Of a DNA stretch of 64,000 nt, positions 1 to 9,811 are shown in pieces. Where the stretch lies: NCBI GenBank assembly GCA_037447655.1, contig JBBHKE010000312.1:73454-137453 (forward strand), written 5' to 3'. A program made the translations under genes and the position numbers. Numbering within the stretch: the stretch's first letter is position 1; each line of letters opens with the position of its first letter. The notes under the pieces are model-generated. The model had not been told where the DNA came from. It made no database searches and saw nothing but the letters and a program-made list of their open reading frames with translations. This stretch comes from Zygnema cylindricum. Taxonomy: Eukaryota > Streptophyta > Zygnematophyceae > Zygnematales > Zygnemataceae.

Positions 1-726
1 GGCACCAATCAAAATACTGTGTTGCACAGAAAAGTACAGGTGGCGGTGTACTTTATGTACGGCCATCGTACGACATGGCCAAAAAGTCGACACATGTCAT
101 ATCCGGATTTGTTCCCATAATCTCCGGAATTGCCGCGATCCAATGTGATTGTGCCACGTGTCATTTGACGTGACGATGACCGAAAACCGCCAAAACGCCC
201 ATTCCACGATCTCGGCATCTATCACGACCGTTCGATCAAGATCGGCTTTTAAATCCAGCCGTCGAAAATCAATGCGCGGTATTTGTTTCGCTGCTGAAAC
301 AAATGCGCGGTATTCATTTAGTGAAGTACTGTACGCCGTACGTAGAATTAAACTGTGTCTATGTTACATGTCTGTTCTCGCCATTAAATGAATTTATGAC
401 ATCACATATTTAAAGACTTATCAATTCCAATATATCTTAGCATTGATCTTAGTCTATAGGATAAGGCTTATGTTTAAGGGTGTTTTGACGGTCGGTAGGT
501 ACCAGGATCAAATCCTGGGACAGTTAAATACCTTTTGGTAAATCTACCTAGATTCTACTACTTGTCTCTCTAGGCAGCTTAGGCAGCCATAACTGTAGCT
601 CCCTCTCTAGCCTTCAGTGACTACAAGAAGTGTGGGGGTTAGAGAGAGGAGTTAGAGACACACTGCCTCTGTTTCTTTTCTATTTCACCCTAGAAAACTA
701 TCCTAAGAAAAACATTATTATCTACA
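1..726 (-). mobile_element. Partial copia LTR (TGTAGA..TTTCA family), cut by window edge
   Basis: Read on the minus strand it starts TGTAGATAATAATG at 726 and follows the same order as the better preserved LTRs at 19360-20428, 39818-40868 and 45220-46264: purine-rich hairpin, tRNA-like segment, G-box and the GTAC-rich U3 end. The last roughly 300 bp lie outside the window. The tRNA-like segment (on the plus strand here) has a perfect 5-bp T-arm at 502-518 followed by TTTT at 533-536. No internal coding region is seen beside it, so it may be a solo LTR or the end of an element to the left. Confidence 0.8.
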
Positions 727-762
727 CAAAATAGACCTAGAAAATACAAATATTTCAAAAGC

Positions 763-1028
763 AATGTTGTTTCGCGTATAAAAACAAAATTAGCGGAACG
801 GTTTAGTACGGATAGTCGTGGATTTGTGTTAACTACCTCACTTTTCGACTGATGGAACTTGACCCTTATATTTGTGTAAACTACCTCACTTTTCGAGTGA
901 TGGAACTTGCCCCTTATTTTATAAGGGACAAGTTCCATCAGTCGAAAATTGAGGTAGTTTACACAAATCCGCGACTATTCGTACTAAAACTGTACCGCTT
1001 ATTTTGTTTTTATATAGAAAACAACATT
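763..1028. repeat. Foldback element / long-hairpin MITE
   Basis: Positions 763-868 are repeated in reverse complement at about 919-1028 (outer ends AATGTTGT and ACAACATT). The centre (870-918) holds a partial extra copy of the inner arm. The whole 266 bp would fold into a long imperfect hairpin. Short reading frames crossing it are by-products of the palindrome. No transposase is encoded, so it would be non-autonomous. Confidence 0.75.
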
Positions 1029-1619
1029 ACATAGAATCTTGTCAACACTCTTTGAAGGTTTGGGAGGTAATACTCACCATCGGATGTTCATCCGCGAGAC
1101 GTTCGCTTCATTTTTCTCTGTAATTATCAACCTACCTCTAGGAGGTGGGTTTGCAGATATAAAAAAAAAAAAATCACGACACGTTGGACCATTAGCCTAC
1201 GTGTCCCGATGGATAACCAACGAAAAATCACAAAATTTGCTTAAAGTATGTACCTTTTGAAAATGCAACTGAAAACAAAAAAAGTAATCTCGAAGCTGTC
1301 CTTCGTTGCGCTATTTGTGGCAACGCTCTTTCATCACACTATTTCCGACAAAGGATTTTCGTCATGTTCGAAAACAAGAACCTTAAAAAACGGGATGGCG
1401 TAAAAAGTTTTGTCGTATTATGACTTGTTAACGCAGGTACATGGTACGCAATGAAGTGAAATTTGTCGGTGTGAAGATTTTTAAAATATTTTGAATTATC
1501 CGTTCAAAACCCAAGTGGTGCCACTCAATGTTCGTGGCTCACAGATTCTTCGTGATGGAACATCGACTCAATTAACCCGGCGCGTAGAGTTAGCCGTACG
1601 ATTACAAAAACGACTGATG
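1029..1619. other. AT-rich intergenic stretch, no gene seen
   Basis: It contains a poly-A run near 1160-1172 and short random open frames only. I see no recognisable protein, RNA gene or repeat. Confidence 0.5.
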
Positions 1620-2020
1620 GAACCATTGTTCAAAGGTAGGCGTTTTTATGGTAGGCCTTTCGTAGGCGCCTTTATCCTAAGTTGTGTTATGGGCTTTTCA
1701 TGTGATCTTCTTAGATCGCTACTTTGATCAGCGACATTTCGATCGTCTAAATCTGACGATAGTCCTATCGTAAGTTTTGTTATGGGCTTTTCATGTGATG
1801 TTCTTGATAGCTACTTTGATCAGCGATCGTGCGATCGTCTAAATCTGACGGTTTTAAATAAAAAAAAAACTCAAAACTCACATAAAAAAAAAATTGTCCG
1901 AATGTTTTTCAAAATTTATCATGACGTTTAATTCTCTATCGATCGATGTACAACTCAACCATGTTTTATTTTTTTTCATTTTGCGACCAATACAATATGA
2001 GTCATAAGGTCATATTGTAT
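1620..2020 (+). repeat. Dispersed repeat R1, copy 1
   Basis: It shares order and sequence with 5515-5760 (same strand) and 4111-4300 (opposite strand): GTAGGCGTTTTTATGGTAGG, then GTTATGGGCTTTTCAT, then a GATC-rich part, ending in the inverted repeat CAATATGA...TCATATTG. Within this copy the GTTATGGGCTTTTCATGTGAT block is duplicated in tandem (about 1680 and 1778). No coding capacity is visible. It could be the remnant of a non-autonomous DNA transposon or a degraded LTR. Confidence 0.6.
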
Positions 2021-2027
2021 GTTTTGC

Positions 2028-2712
2028 GCATAGTTGTTCATAGCGATTAGTGCAAATGATTCAATCGCGACGAATTATACGTAGGGAACGCATTGAACCT
2101 TTTTAACAAATCGTTAAAAATCGTTAATGAATTTTCATCCGTACTATTCCGTACATGTAAAACAAAAATTTTGACACATATGTGGTCGTACGCTGTATCC
2201 TTTAAGCCGCACTTAAGTAAACCCTTTAACAAAGTTGTTCAAAGCGTTTAGTGCGAACGATCCAATCGCGACGAATTATGCGTAACAACGCATTGAACGT
2301 TTTTAACAAATCGTTAAAATCGTTAATGAATTTTAATCCATACCATTCTGTACATGTAATACAAAAAGAAATTTACATATAGCGGAGTTTGTACATTTTT
2401 CGTACACTTTCCGTATCTTTTTGTAATTGTCCGTACATTTTTGGTACAATTGCGTACATTTGCCGTAAAATATGTGTTCAGTTTACCGGAAAAAAAGTAC
2501 TACGAAGTGCAACGTATCTTTTGGTCAAAGTTCGTACATTTACCGTACAGAATCGTACAGTTATTGTAAAATATCGTACAATTTCTGTAAATTAGCCGTT
2601 CCGTTTACAGCACAGAAAGTACATCTCATTTTTTTGCGATTTTTTCAATAGTCACGAATTATACGTTTCAATTAGAAAAAAAGAAAAAATCGCACAATTT
2701 GAACAACTATGC
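2028..2712. mobile_element. Terminal-inverted-repeat DNA element D1
   Basis: It has perfect 13-bp terminal inverted repeats, GCATAGTTGTTCA at 2028-2040 and TGAACAACTATGC at 2700-2712. A 140-bp subterminal block is repeated in tandem at a 201-bp spacing (2033-2172 and 2234-2373). A related element in opposite orientation lies at 10679-11517. There is no transposase frame, so it is likely non-autonomous. No target-site duplication could be settled by eye. Confidence 0.7.
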
Positions 2713-3123
2713 TTTAACATCATTTTTTTATCGTTTAAATTTTAAAAGGCTTGTCCGCTCGTGTGATTGACCAATTTCTTTTTAGTACTACGTACTCTAT
2801 GTTGTGTATCGGCAAGAATTTTATCGCGGTAACACCGATACCGGATGCTATTGGTTATCGAACGCTCAAGGGTCCCAATATATCGCTCGGAGACTAACAA
2901 ATTCTTTATCGGCAATAAGTGGAAAAAATATAGTACGCTATATAATAAGACTTTAAAATATACTGGATTTTATTTTTCACTGTATATAGCGTGGCAGGCC
3001 ATGTGCAACAAAGTGTTACGTACTCTGTGTAGCATAATAACGACAGTTCAATACGACGCATAAACCGTACAATTATCGCGGATAGTTATCGACACTAGTA
3101 TTATCGTGATAAATGCAATTCTG
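2713..3123. other. Intergenic stretch, no gene seen
   Basis: AT-rich with CG-containing words such as ATCGCG and TATCGC. The 72-codon open frame at 2845-3063 has no recognisable motif and looks like chance. Confidence 0.45.
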
Positions 3124-4110
3124 TGTCCTCCATTTGACTACAGAATACAAGAAGCCTCCACATAGTTGTTAACAAGCCCACTTTAACCCACAGCCACTGC
3201 TGGCCAGGCAATCAAACTGACAATCTGAATGCACCCCTGTGTAGCCTGGACTCCTCTGAGTGCGTAGGAAAAAGAATCTCTGAAAACGCCCAACCAGGCG
3301 ATAAGTTATGAGGCAGTAAAAATGCCAATTTGTACAAACTCTCAAAGGGAGAGGTCGCCTACCCAAAATTTTCTAAGTCCTGATTCCCTCTAATAACTTC
3401 TATCTACTGAAGTACGGACCAATCAGATTATTGTACCGTACCAAAAAGTACTACTGCCGGTGTACCTTTTGTAGGGCCTATGTACGACGGGACTATTAAG
3501 CGGACGCGTGTCTCCTTTTCACTCGTCCGTAGATTCCTCGAAATTCCTATGACCGAATGTCATCTCTCCACGTGGCTCCAGGTCATGCCACGTCACTAAA
3601 TGCCAAAGTGACTACTCCGGGATTTCGGCGATGATGTGCGCCGTTGGATTTGCAGTGAGACGCAATCTTGGCCGTAATAAATACTTGCGCAATATTTGTT
3701 TCGTTGTCGAAACAAAATGCGTGGTATCCGTTTTGAATTGGTACATTCATAAAATTGTATCCATGCACGCCGTACACAGTTTTAGTTAAATGGATTTGCT
3801 CCTTCTGAAATATATATATATATCTATCACATACTATAGCATTTAGCATTGGTCCTACTCTAGTAGGATAAAGCTAACCACTATTGGTCAGCTTGACGAA
3901 CCGTAGGTACCGAGATCAAATCCCGGGTCCGTCAGGTAAATTTTTAGTAGCCTTAAAAATATCTGTCTGTTGAACTAAGGCAGCCATGGATAAACCACTC
4001 TCTCTATCCTTCAGTGACTACAACAAGTATGGGGGCTAGAGAGAGGAGGTGTAGGCAGGCTGTCTGTCCTTTTTCTTTTTCTTTTATACTAACATTTTAA
4101 ACCTAGACCT
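3124..4110 (-). mobile_element. Solo copia LTR (family of P1/M1)
   Basis: On the minus strand it shows the purine-rich hairpin (about 3985-4060), a tRNA-like segment with T-arm at 3910-3926 and T5 at 3941-3945 (both read on the plus strand), the G-box region near 3570, the GTAC-rich U3 end near 3430, and the conserved end GTAGTCAAATGGAGGACA. No internal region adjoins either side. Its upper boundary runs into repeat R1 copy 2, so that junction is uncertain. Confidence 0.75.
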
Positions 4111-4300
4111 TAAGACCCATATTGTATTGGTCACAAAATGAAAAAAAAAGGTAACAGGGTTGAGTTACACATCGTTCGATAGAGAATTAAACGTCATCGT
4201 ACGATCTTTGATCAAAATAGCGATCTAAGAAGATCACATGAAAAGCCAATAACACAACTTGCACCTACCAATGGCCTACCATAAAACGCCTACTTTTGTA
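4111..4300 (-). repeat. Dispersed repeat R1, copy 2
   Basis: Reverse complement of the second half of R1 copy 1. It includes the poly-A/T tract, the ATAGAGAATTAAACGTCAT block and the GATC-rich part near 4215. The terminal CAATATG inverted repeat is cut by the neighbouring LTR, which suggests the LTR arrived later. Confidence 0.55.
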
Positions 4301-4321
4301 CTATGCTATGGAATGACTCTT

Positions 4322-5310
4322 CTGTTGTTCTACAACTACTGTTGCAGGCGGAGAACCAGCAGTAGTAGTAGAAGTAGACATGAAAAACAACAGAAACTAT
4401 CAAAGTACCTACTCAACAGCCAACTTTGAACTGACACAAAATATGACTCAGAACCCCAATATGCTTCAAATTTGATACAGTGATACACAATACAGTAAAC
4501 TAAGAATTCCCAAAATTGCAGCACAAATGACCGAGTAAACCATAAGATATGATGTCTGGAAGTTTCCCAAAAACTGCCCTTAGAAAATCATATTCCCAAA
4601 ACTGGATACTACAAAATTGGCTAAGTCCTAATTTATATACTCACAGTGTGTATCTACTGATCTACACTAATTCGGGTAACCGTTACTACGGTTATTATCC
4701 TGACTAACGACAAAGCATCCTACCCGTACGTCACTGTACCTAAAAAAACCCTAATTGCTATTTTCTAAAAACCTGATTAATAGAACACTATTTTATGTCA
4801 CACTAAACGACAAACTAATGTTATTCAAATATTTACAGAAAATTGAACCGTACACAAAACGTTCTAACCGTACACAAAACGTTCCAAATGCTTAGTCAGC
4901 GGTGACCGCTAAAGTCCAGCCGAATGTGGTTGTGCAGTACGAAGCACCTGAGTGCTTCGTCACTTGTGGTCCCACGCGAATCACGCTTGTGGTCCCTCGT
5001 GAATCACGTTTGTGGTCCCAGGTGAATCGCGTCCGTTGGAACAGATTCGATTGACGATGGTACCGTCGAACTGTACCATATGTTTCCGGAATACTCGGGA
5101 CAGATCTCGTTCGTCCGATCATGTGAATCGCATCGTCAAATTTTTGACACGTATGCTTGACTGTCGGCGCTACTCCAAAAACCTGCATACGTTCTTTCGC
5201 CGACACGTGTCCCTGCAAAAGTACAATACACTCTACTGTACCTTTTGCAACTGTAACACTAATTAAGGTAAGTATTATTAGGAGAAATATCCTAAGTTAT
5301 TTTTACCCCT
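4322..5310 (-). mobile_element. Solo copia LTR (N1-like family) carrying a gag start
   Basis: On the minus strand the LTR ends with an ATG-initiated stub reading MSTSTTTAGSPPATVVVEQQ (about 4322-4381). This matches the gag start embedded in the LTR ending at 14474 (MSTSTTSATAPP...). Upstream it shares the ACTTAG...ATAATACTTACC...AATTAGTGTTACAG start block with the LTRs at 12240 and 13550. It holds a 23-bp triple tandem repeat (4963-5031). No pol follows, so it is a solo LTR. The far boundary is approximate. Confidence 0.65.
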
Positions 5311-5514
5311 ATAAACTGAAATAAAGATTTATAAACTACAACATCTTCATTCACGGTAGAACATGCGGTCACGTGACGGTCGCGTTCATGGTCACTGTAG
5401 TACATATTTTGTACTTTATCATCGCGTTTTTGGCAATAAAATCTTCTTCAAAGAACCGCCGATCCGTACATGGGCAATAGACGATTCGGTCTAGGGTTTA
5501 CAACAGAGTTCAAA

Positions 5515-5775
5515 AGTAGGCATTTTTATGGTAAGCTTTTGGTCGGCGCCTTTATCGTAAGTTGTGTTATGGGCTTTTCATATGCTCTTTTTAGATCACT
5601 ACTTTGATCAACGACCGTCCGATCATCCGAATCTGGCGGTGTAAATAAACTTTTTTGGTCCGAATGTTTTAATTGGTCAAGTTTTTGGTCTGAATGTTTT
5701 AATTTGTCCGAATAGGTCCGAATACAATATGAGTCTTAAGGTCATATTGTATGTGTTTTCATACCATTCATATTG
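5515..5775 (+). repeat. Dispersed repeat R1, copy 3
   Basis: Same order as copy 1: GTAGGCATTTTTATGGTAAGC, GTTGTGTTATGGGCTTTTCA, GATC-rich part, then CAATATGAGTCTTAAGGTCATATTG at 5713 onward. Confidence 0.6.
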
Positions 5776-6117
5776 TATGGGCCTACTCACCTACTCTTGA
5801 ACTATGATGAGAGCAGAGGCCCCGTTACTGCTAAAGTTAACGGACACGTGTGCACACATCCTCCCAAACAAGAGATTAAGCCTCACGTCTCGATGAGAAG
5901 CGACGAAAAAATATGCGCCAAAAAAAGTGGAGCTCGTTTAAGGCCTAAAAAATCTCGACCGTGTCCTAATCTTTTCGATGCTGTCAAATCGCACAATCCC
6001 CGGGAAGAAAGTAAGACATCACAAAATAAAGGACAGGGGAAGAAATCAAGAAAGCAAAGGTGGAAAAATATGGACTCTACTGTACATCCGAGGTTCTTTA
6101 CGAGGGCTAGTAGTTAA
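5773..6117 (+). CDS. Hypothetical basic open frame, 114 codons
   Basis: It reads as a Lys/Arg-rich, low-hydrophobicity protein with a KKSRKQRWK-like basic patch near the C-terminus and no cysteine cluster or membrane segment. It begins at the inverted-repeat end of R1 copy 3, which makes the first codons suspect. I recognise no family. It may be an exon piece, a decayed transposon frame or chance. GC content is higher than its surroundings, which is the only positive sign. Confidence 0.25.
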   Translation: MYGPTHLLLNYDESRGPVTAKVNGHVCTHPPKQEIKPHVSMRSDEKICAKKSGARLRPKKSRPCPNLFDAVKSHNPREESKTSQNKGQGKKSRKQRWKNMDSTVHPRFFTRASS

Positions 6118-6392
6118 GAAAAACGTGTGTCCCTGTGTCCACACCGAGAAGAGATAGTCTCACACGCCGTAATCGGGTATGGCAATAGGGTCATAGAGTT
6201 TGTTTTGTCTTTTTTTATAATAAAACAAAAAAAAAAGAAATAAAATAACCCCAAACATATGCGCGGAGAATACGAGGTGTGCCCGCCAATTACCGCATTG
6301 GCGCGTGCGAAAAAGCTTCAAAAAAATGCAAGGTTCAGTACAGTATTGTACTCTACTGTAGTGTGCCTTTCAAGCTTTCAGCTTCTTCACAT
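6118..6392. other. Short intergenic stretch, nothing recognised
   Basis: It contains an A-rich tract (6215-6245) and a CG-rich block. No repeat or gene was recognised. Confidence 0.4.
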
Positions 6393-7531
6393 TGTTGATA
6401 TTTGTGTATTTTCTAAGTCTATAGTAGGATAGAAAAAGGCAAGGGAAGTCTGCCTCTAACTCCCTTCTCCAAGCCCCCACACTTGTTGTAGTCAATGAAG
6501 GTTGGATAGGGAGAAAGAGCCATGGCTGCCTAGGCTCTCTAGAGAAGACAAGGGGTAATTTAGGTAGACTTACCAAAAAGGTACTTAACGGACCCAGGAA
6601 TTGATCCTGGTACCTACCGCTGTCAAGTCACCCGTAGCCGTTAGCTTTTTCCGTTAAGTCTATAACTAATGCTAAGGTGTATAAGGTTTGATGTATGTTT
6701 AAAAAATTACATGTAGAGATTTCCATTTAAATAGGTTAACGTCAAATAGAACATAGAATTAGTTGTACCTAAGTACCGGACAAAACAAATAGTACAGACA
6801 TTTGTTTCGACGGTCTGTATTACATGCCGATATAAATCAACAGTTGTGGTTCGAGCCGGGATTCCGGAATGGCCGCCTTGGGGTTTTCTGGCTTCGCCAC
6901 TCCGGATGACACGTGGCAAAAACCCGGAATGTTGCGAGATCGCCGGAATGCATGCTGACAAATTCGGATGTGACAAATGTCAGTATAATGGCGATGTTGT
7001 ATAATGTCCGTACAGAAAGTACTCCGACACATGTACTTTTTTGTACGGTACACTTATGTGATTGGTCCGTACCTAAGTACTAGGGGGTTTAGAGAGGGGT
7101 TTAGGACTTAGAATATTTTTGAGTATGTAGCCGCCTCTATCCCAAAGAGCATCTTGTATAAAAGGTAAACTTTGGCCAACCATAACAATAAACTCAATTG
7201 ACCATTTTCAGTGATTTTTTTTGCTGCGCGCTAAAAGGAGTCCAGGCTACACAAAGGTGTAGTCGGTTAGAGTGTTTGTATGCCAGGGTCGTTCCATTTC
7301 TAAGGGAAAGTCAAAGTGGGGAATGTTATCCAAAACTCATACTCTAACTTTGCATTTTGTGGTGGAACTGAGCACACAGAAAGTCTTATTTCATATGGGT
7401 GAAGCTGTTATGGGGTTGTGATTGTCAAGGGGTCAATCATTTGGGTTTATATAATCCTAGAGTCGACACTATCTAGATTAGCTTCTTTGGACCTGCGAAT
7501 TGTGTGTGGCAATGGAGCCCATAGAATTACA
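6393..7531 (+). repeat. 5' LTR of TG1
   Basis: It runs from TGTTGATATT to AGAATTACA. In order it holds the purine-rich hairpin (about 6450-6545), the antisense tRNA-like cloverleaf (6583-6659), a G-box TGACACGTGGC (6907-6917), a CCAAT-type GATTGGT (7060), a TATA-like TATAAAAG (7157) and the R-U5 part. The gag ATG at 7512 lies inside its last 20 bp. Confidence 0.85.
6583..6659 (-). ncRNA. tRNA-like cloverleaf antisense in LTR
   Basis: Read on the minus strand, ACTTAACGGA (6650-6659) pairs with TCCGTTAAGT (6583-6592) over 10 bp. Inside are a small AGC/GCT D-like hairpin, a CTAC/GTAG anticodon-like stem and a perfect 5-bp T-arm with 7-base loop (CCAGG-ATCAATT-CCTGG, 6594-6610). A run of five T follows at 6575-6579, where a pol III terminator would sit. 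The length (77 nt) is tRNA-sized. No standard anticodon identity is claimed. It may be a tRNA-derived pol III unit captured by the LTR. Confidence 0.6.
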
Positions 7532-8648
7532 GGTTATGGGCCCACCATCTAGGGTGCCTATGTTTGATGGAACTGACTTCACTTATTGGGAGTTCACGAT
7601 GGAGGGATTGCTTTTCGAAAAGCACTTATCGGGAATCGTTTCGGGACAAGTGAGGTGTTCGCCACCGAGCTTTCGAGGAATTCACTATGAAGAATTATCT
7701 GGGGCTTTCCATAAAACCAACCGGAGTAAGGATGCAACGGAAGGTGAAGGGAATATTGTTATAGAAGAGGGAAAAGGGGAGAAGGATAAAGGGACACCGA
7801 TGGTGAGGGGGGCTAGGCTCTCGGCTACGGTTCCACTTGTGGGGATTATAACTGAACCAAAAACTGAAGAAAATGACAAGAAAATTTGGGAATATAAAAA
7901 CACTATAGCAAAACATCTTATACTTAGATATGTGTCTAAGTCCATAGCTATCACTATTTTAAATCTAACAAAGTCTTCGGAAATTTGAGAAACACTAATT
8001 CAGATTTATAAAAGTGAGACTATACATAGGCGACAGTTAGTAAAACAGGAAATAGAGGCCTATGTTTTTAAAGGCGATAGCATGATAAAGGTTTGCAATG
8101 ATAAGGTTGCGTTATGTGTTGAGCTTGCTAGTGCGGGATATGTAGAATCTGACGAGAGAAAGATTAATACAGTAATCATGAAGCTTCCAGATGAGTACGA
8201 AGACATCATTTACCGTATGCAAGGAATGGATGACTCCTCGTGGACTTGGTGCATTACCATGGAGATGATTCGTGTGAGGGAAAGCACTTTGGAGCTTCGT
8301 AGGGGAAGTGACACGGTGAATGCATTTACAACTGGTGGTGACTGGCGGAAGCATGATGAGAGGAACGGCGGTAACGAGCAAAAGCGTGATGAGTGGAAGA
8401 AAGACAAAGGTAAACTTTATAAGAACTTCGGTGGAAAGAGAGGGAGACGAAAAGAAAGGGGAGCTTTGAAAAAATGGGTTTGCTTCGCTTGTAGGAAACC
8501 GGGTCACTATATGGAGGAGTGTCCTTGTTTGGAAGAACTTAGAAGTTGGTATGTGAATGAGGAAGAAGTGGAAGAGGAGAAAGAGGATGAAAATATATTG
8601 GAGCTTCTTCACATTGGTAGAATGGAGAATAGAGAAAAATACACATAA
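7512..8648 (+). pseudogene. gag: Copia Gag of TG1 (one internal stop)
   Basis: Structural capsid/nucleocapsid protein that packages element RNA in cytoplasmic particles. The ATG lies in the LTR and the frame runs through the primer site, giving VMGPPSRVPMFDG. The capsid-like core includes WEYKNTIAKHLILRYVSKS and KLPDEYEDIIYRMQ. A CCHC knuckle (CFACRKPGHYMEEC) lies at about residues 331-344. A TGA at 7986-7988 replaces the Trp present in the TG2 copy (IWETLSQIYKS), and a TAA closes the frame at 8646-8648. Long antisense frames here are shadows. Confidence 0.85.
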
Positions 8649-9236
8649 ATTCCACCAAAGCAACAATGTGCTTTTGGAGGTATAAGGGAAGTAAAGGGAA
8701 GGGAGGTACTTGAGGGAGTTAAAAATAATGAGGATAATTTTATAGATATGTTGGAAACAGAAAACAGGTCGGATAAGGAGGCTTCAACGGATTCCGAGGA
8801 AAGGGGAGAAGTAAAACTAGAGGGGGTTTTAAAGGATAGGGGAGAAGAGAAATATTTAATGAAAGGTTTAGGGGAGGAGAAATATATATTGGGAATAAAG
8901 TCAAAAAGTGATAGTGGAAAGAATTCCATGGGAGAGAATGAGAAAATTTCAGAAAATGGGGTGAGTATCATGGATAAATATATGAGTAGGGAAGATGTAG
9001 ATTTTATGAGGGACTTAGTGGGGACTCTTGATTTAATGATAAGTTTGGGGGGTAATGGCTTTGACATCACTAATGGGAGTGATGCCATTTATGAAGGTGT
9101 GCTTGTAAAAGAGATAGCATCTAGGTGTGTGTTGCAGATTGGAGATGGGGCTGGCTATTTGAACTGCAAGAGGGAAATTGGATTTTGTGTGGATGGAAAA
9201 GAGATGAGGTGGATAAATATTTGCTCGGATTTATGA
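8649..9236 (+). pseudogene. Pol remnant patchwork of TG1
   Basis: It continues the gag frame without a stop. It joins a protease-leader piece (CAFGGIREVK), an acidic stretch, a piece of the RT C-terminus (MKGLGEEKYILGI, compare MKDMGEEKYILGIQVERD in N2) and RNase H pieces (DLVGTLDLMISLGG; GKEMRWI). Catalytic protease, integrase and RT are absent. The same junctions occur in TG2, so the deletions predate this copy. Whether the fused tail has a role is unknown. Confidence 0.75.
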
Positions 9237-9260
9237 AAAGTGGGATGCTTAATAAAAAGG

Positions 9261-9811
9261 AAGGGAGGGGCAGGGAATCAACAATTCCATTTTTTTTTGT
9301 GTAATTAACAATTTCCAAAATCCTTATGCCCTCCAGATATGCGTTTATGCTATTTAATGGAAAGGTGAAACAAAGATTAACTCAAATAGAAACTGTTAGA
9401 AAAAAAACAGGACGCAGGGAGAAGTCTTTTTGGAATTTACTCCATTGTCTCTATCACTGCTTGCACTATAATTGACTAATCGTACAAGAAAGTACAAAGG
9501 ATTTAAAGGATTTCCACGAATTTCTTGCAAGGGCTAAAAAAAATAAAAAAACATTTAAGTTTCCAAAACAAACAAAAAGCTAAAGCCATCCCCCCTCCCT
9601 CCACTTCCTTTCCCTTCCCTTCCCTCCCCTCTCAAAAAAGATGAATACATGCCATGGAGGCATTAAGATTAAAAAGAGAGTTACTAACAATGACAACAAA
9701 AAATCATTGAAAAGTTCAATGAAAAAAATGATGAATAATTCAGAAACTATCACATTTCCACGCCTTCCCCTTTCTCTCCCTTTGAAAAACCCTGACTTAG
9801 GGCAGCCTTAC
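9261..9811. other. Intron-2 region of the cyclophilin gene, no exon seen
   Basis: On the minus strand this follows cyclophilin exon 2. I looked for the next conserved block (GYK..FHRVIKDFM) and did not find it. The stretch is A/T and pyrimidine rich, and the truncated TG1 element abuts it. Confidence 0.45.

Larger units (their letters stand above)
6393..9260 (+). mobile_element. Gag-only copia derivative TG1 (3' truncated)
   Basis: It has a 5' LTR (6393-7531), a tRNA-iMet primer site (7532-7545), gag, then a short patchwork of pol remnants ending near 9260 with no polypurine tract or 3' LTR. The arrangement matches TG2 (52286-56432), which has both LTRs. Both lack the same protease, integrase and most of the reverse transcriptase, so this is a non-autonomous, gag-retaining family (compare TR-GAG elements of plants). 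The frame from 7512 to 9236 stays open apart from two stops. Confidence 0.85.

Noticed and set aside
4963-5031. CRISPR-like short repeats
   Set aside because: Units are directly contiguous without spacers and the sequence context is a eukaryotic LTR.
4892-5218. 108-codon minus-strand frame
   Set aside because: It spans the U3 of a solo LTR, including its 23-bp tandem repeats; no motif.
8112-8666. 184-codon minus-strand frame
   Set aside because: It lies entirely antisense to the gag frame with its CCHC knuckle; phenylalanine-rich composition is the complement of Lys/Glu codons.
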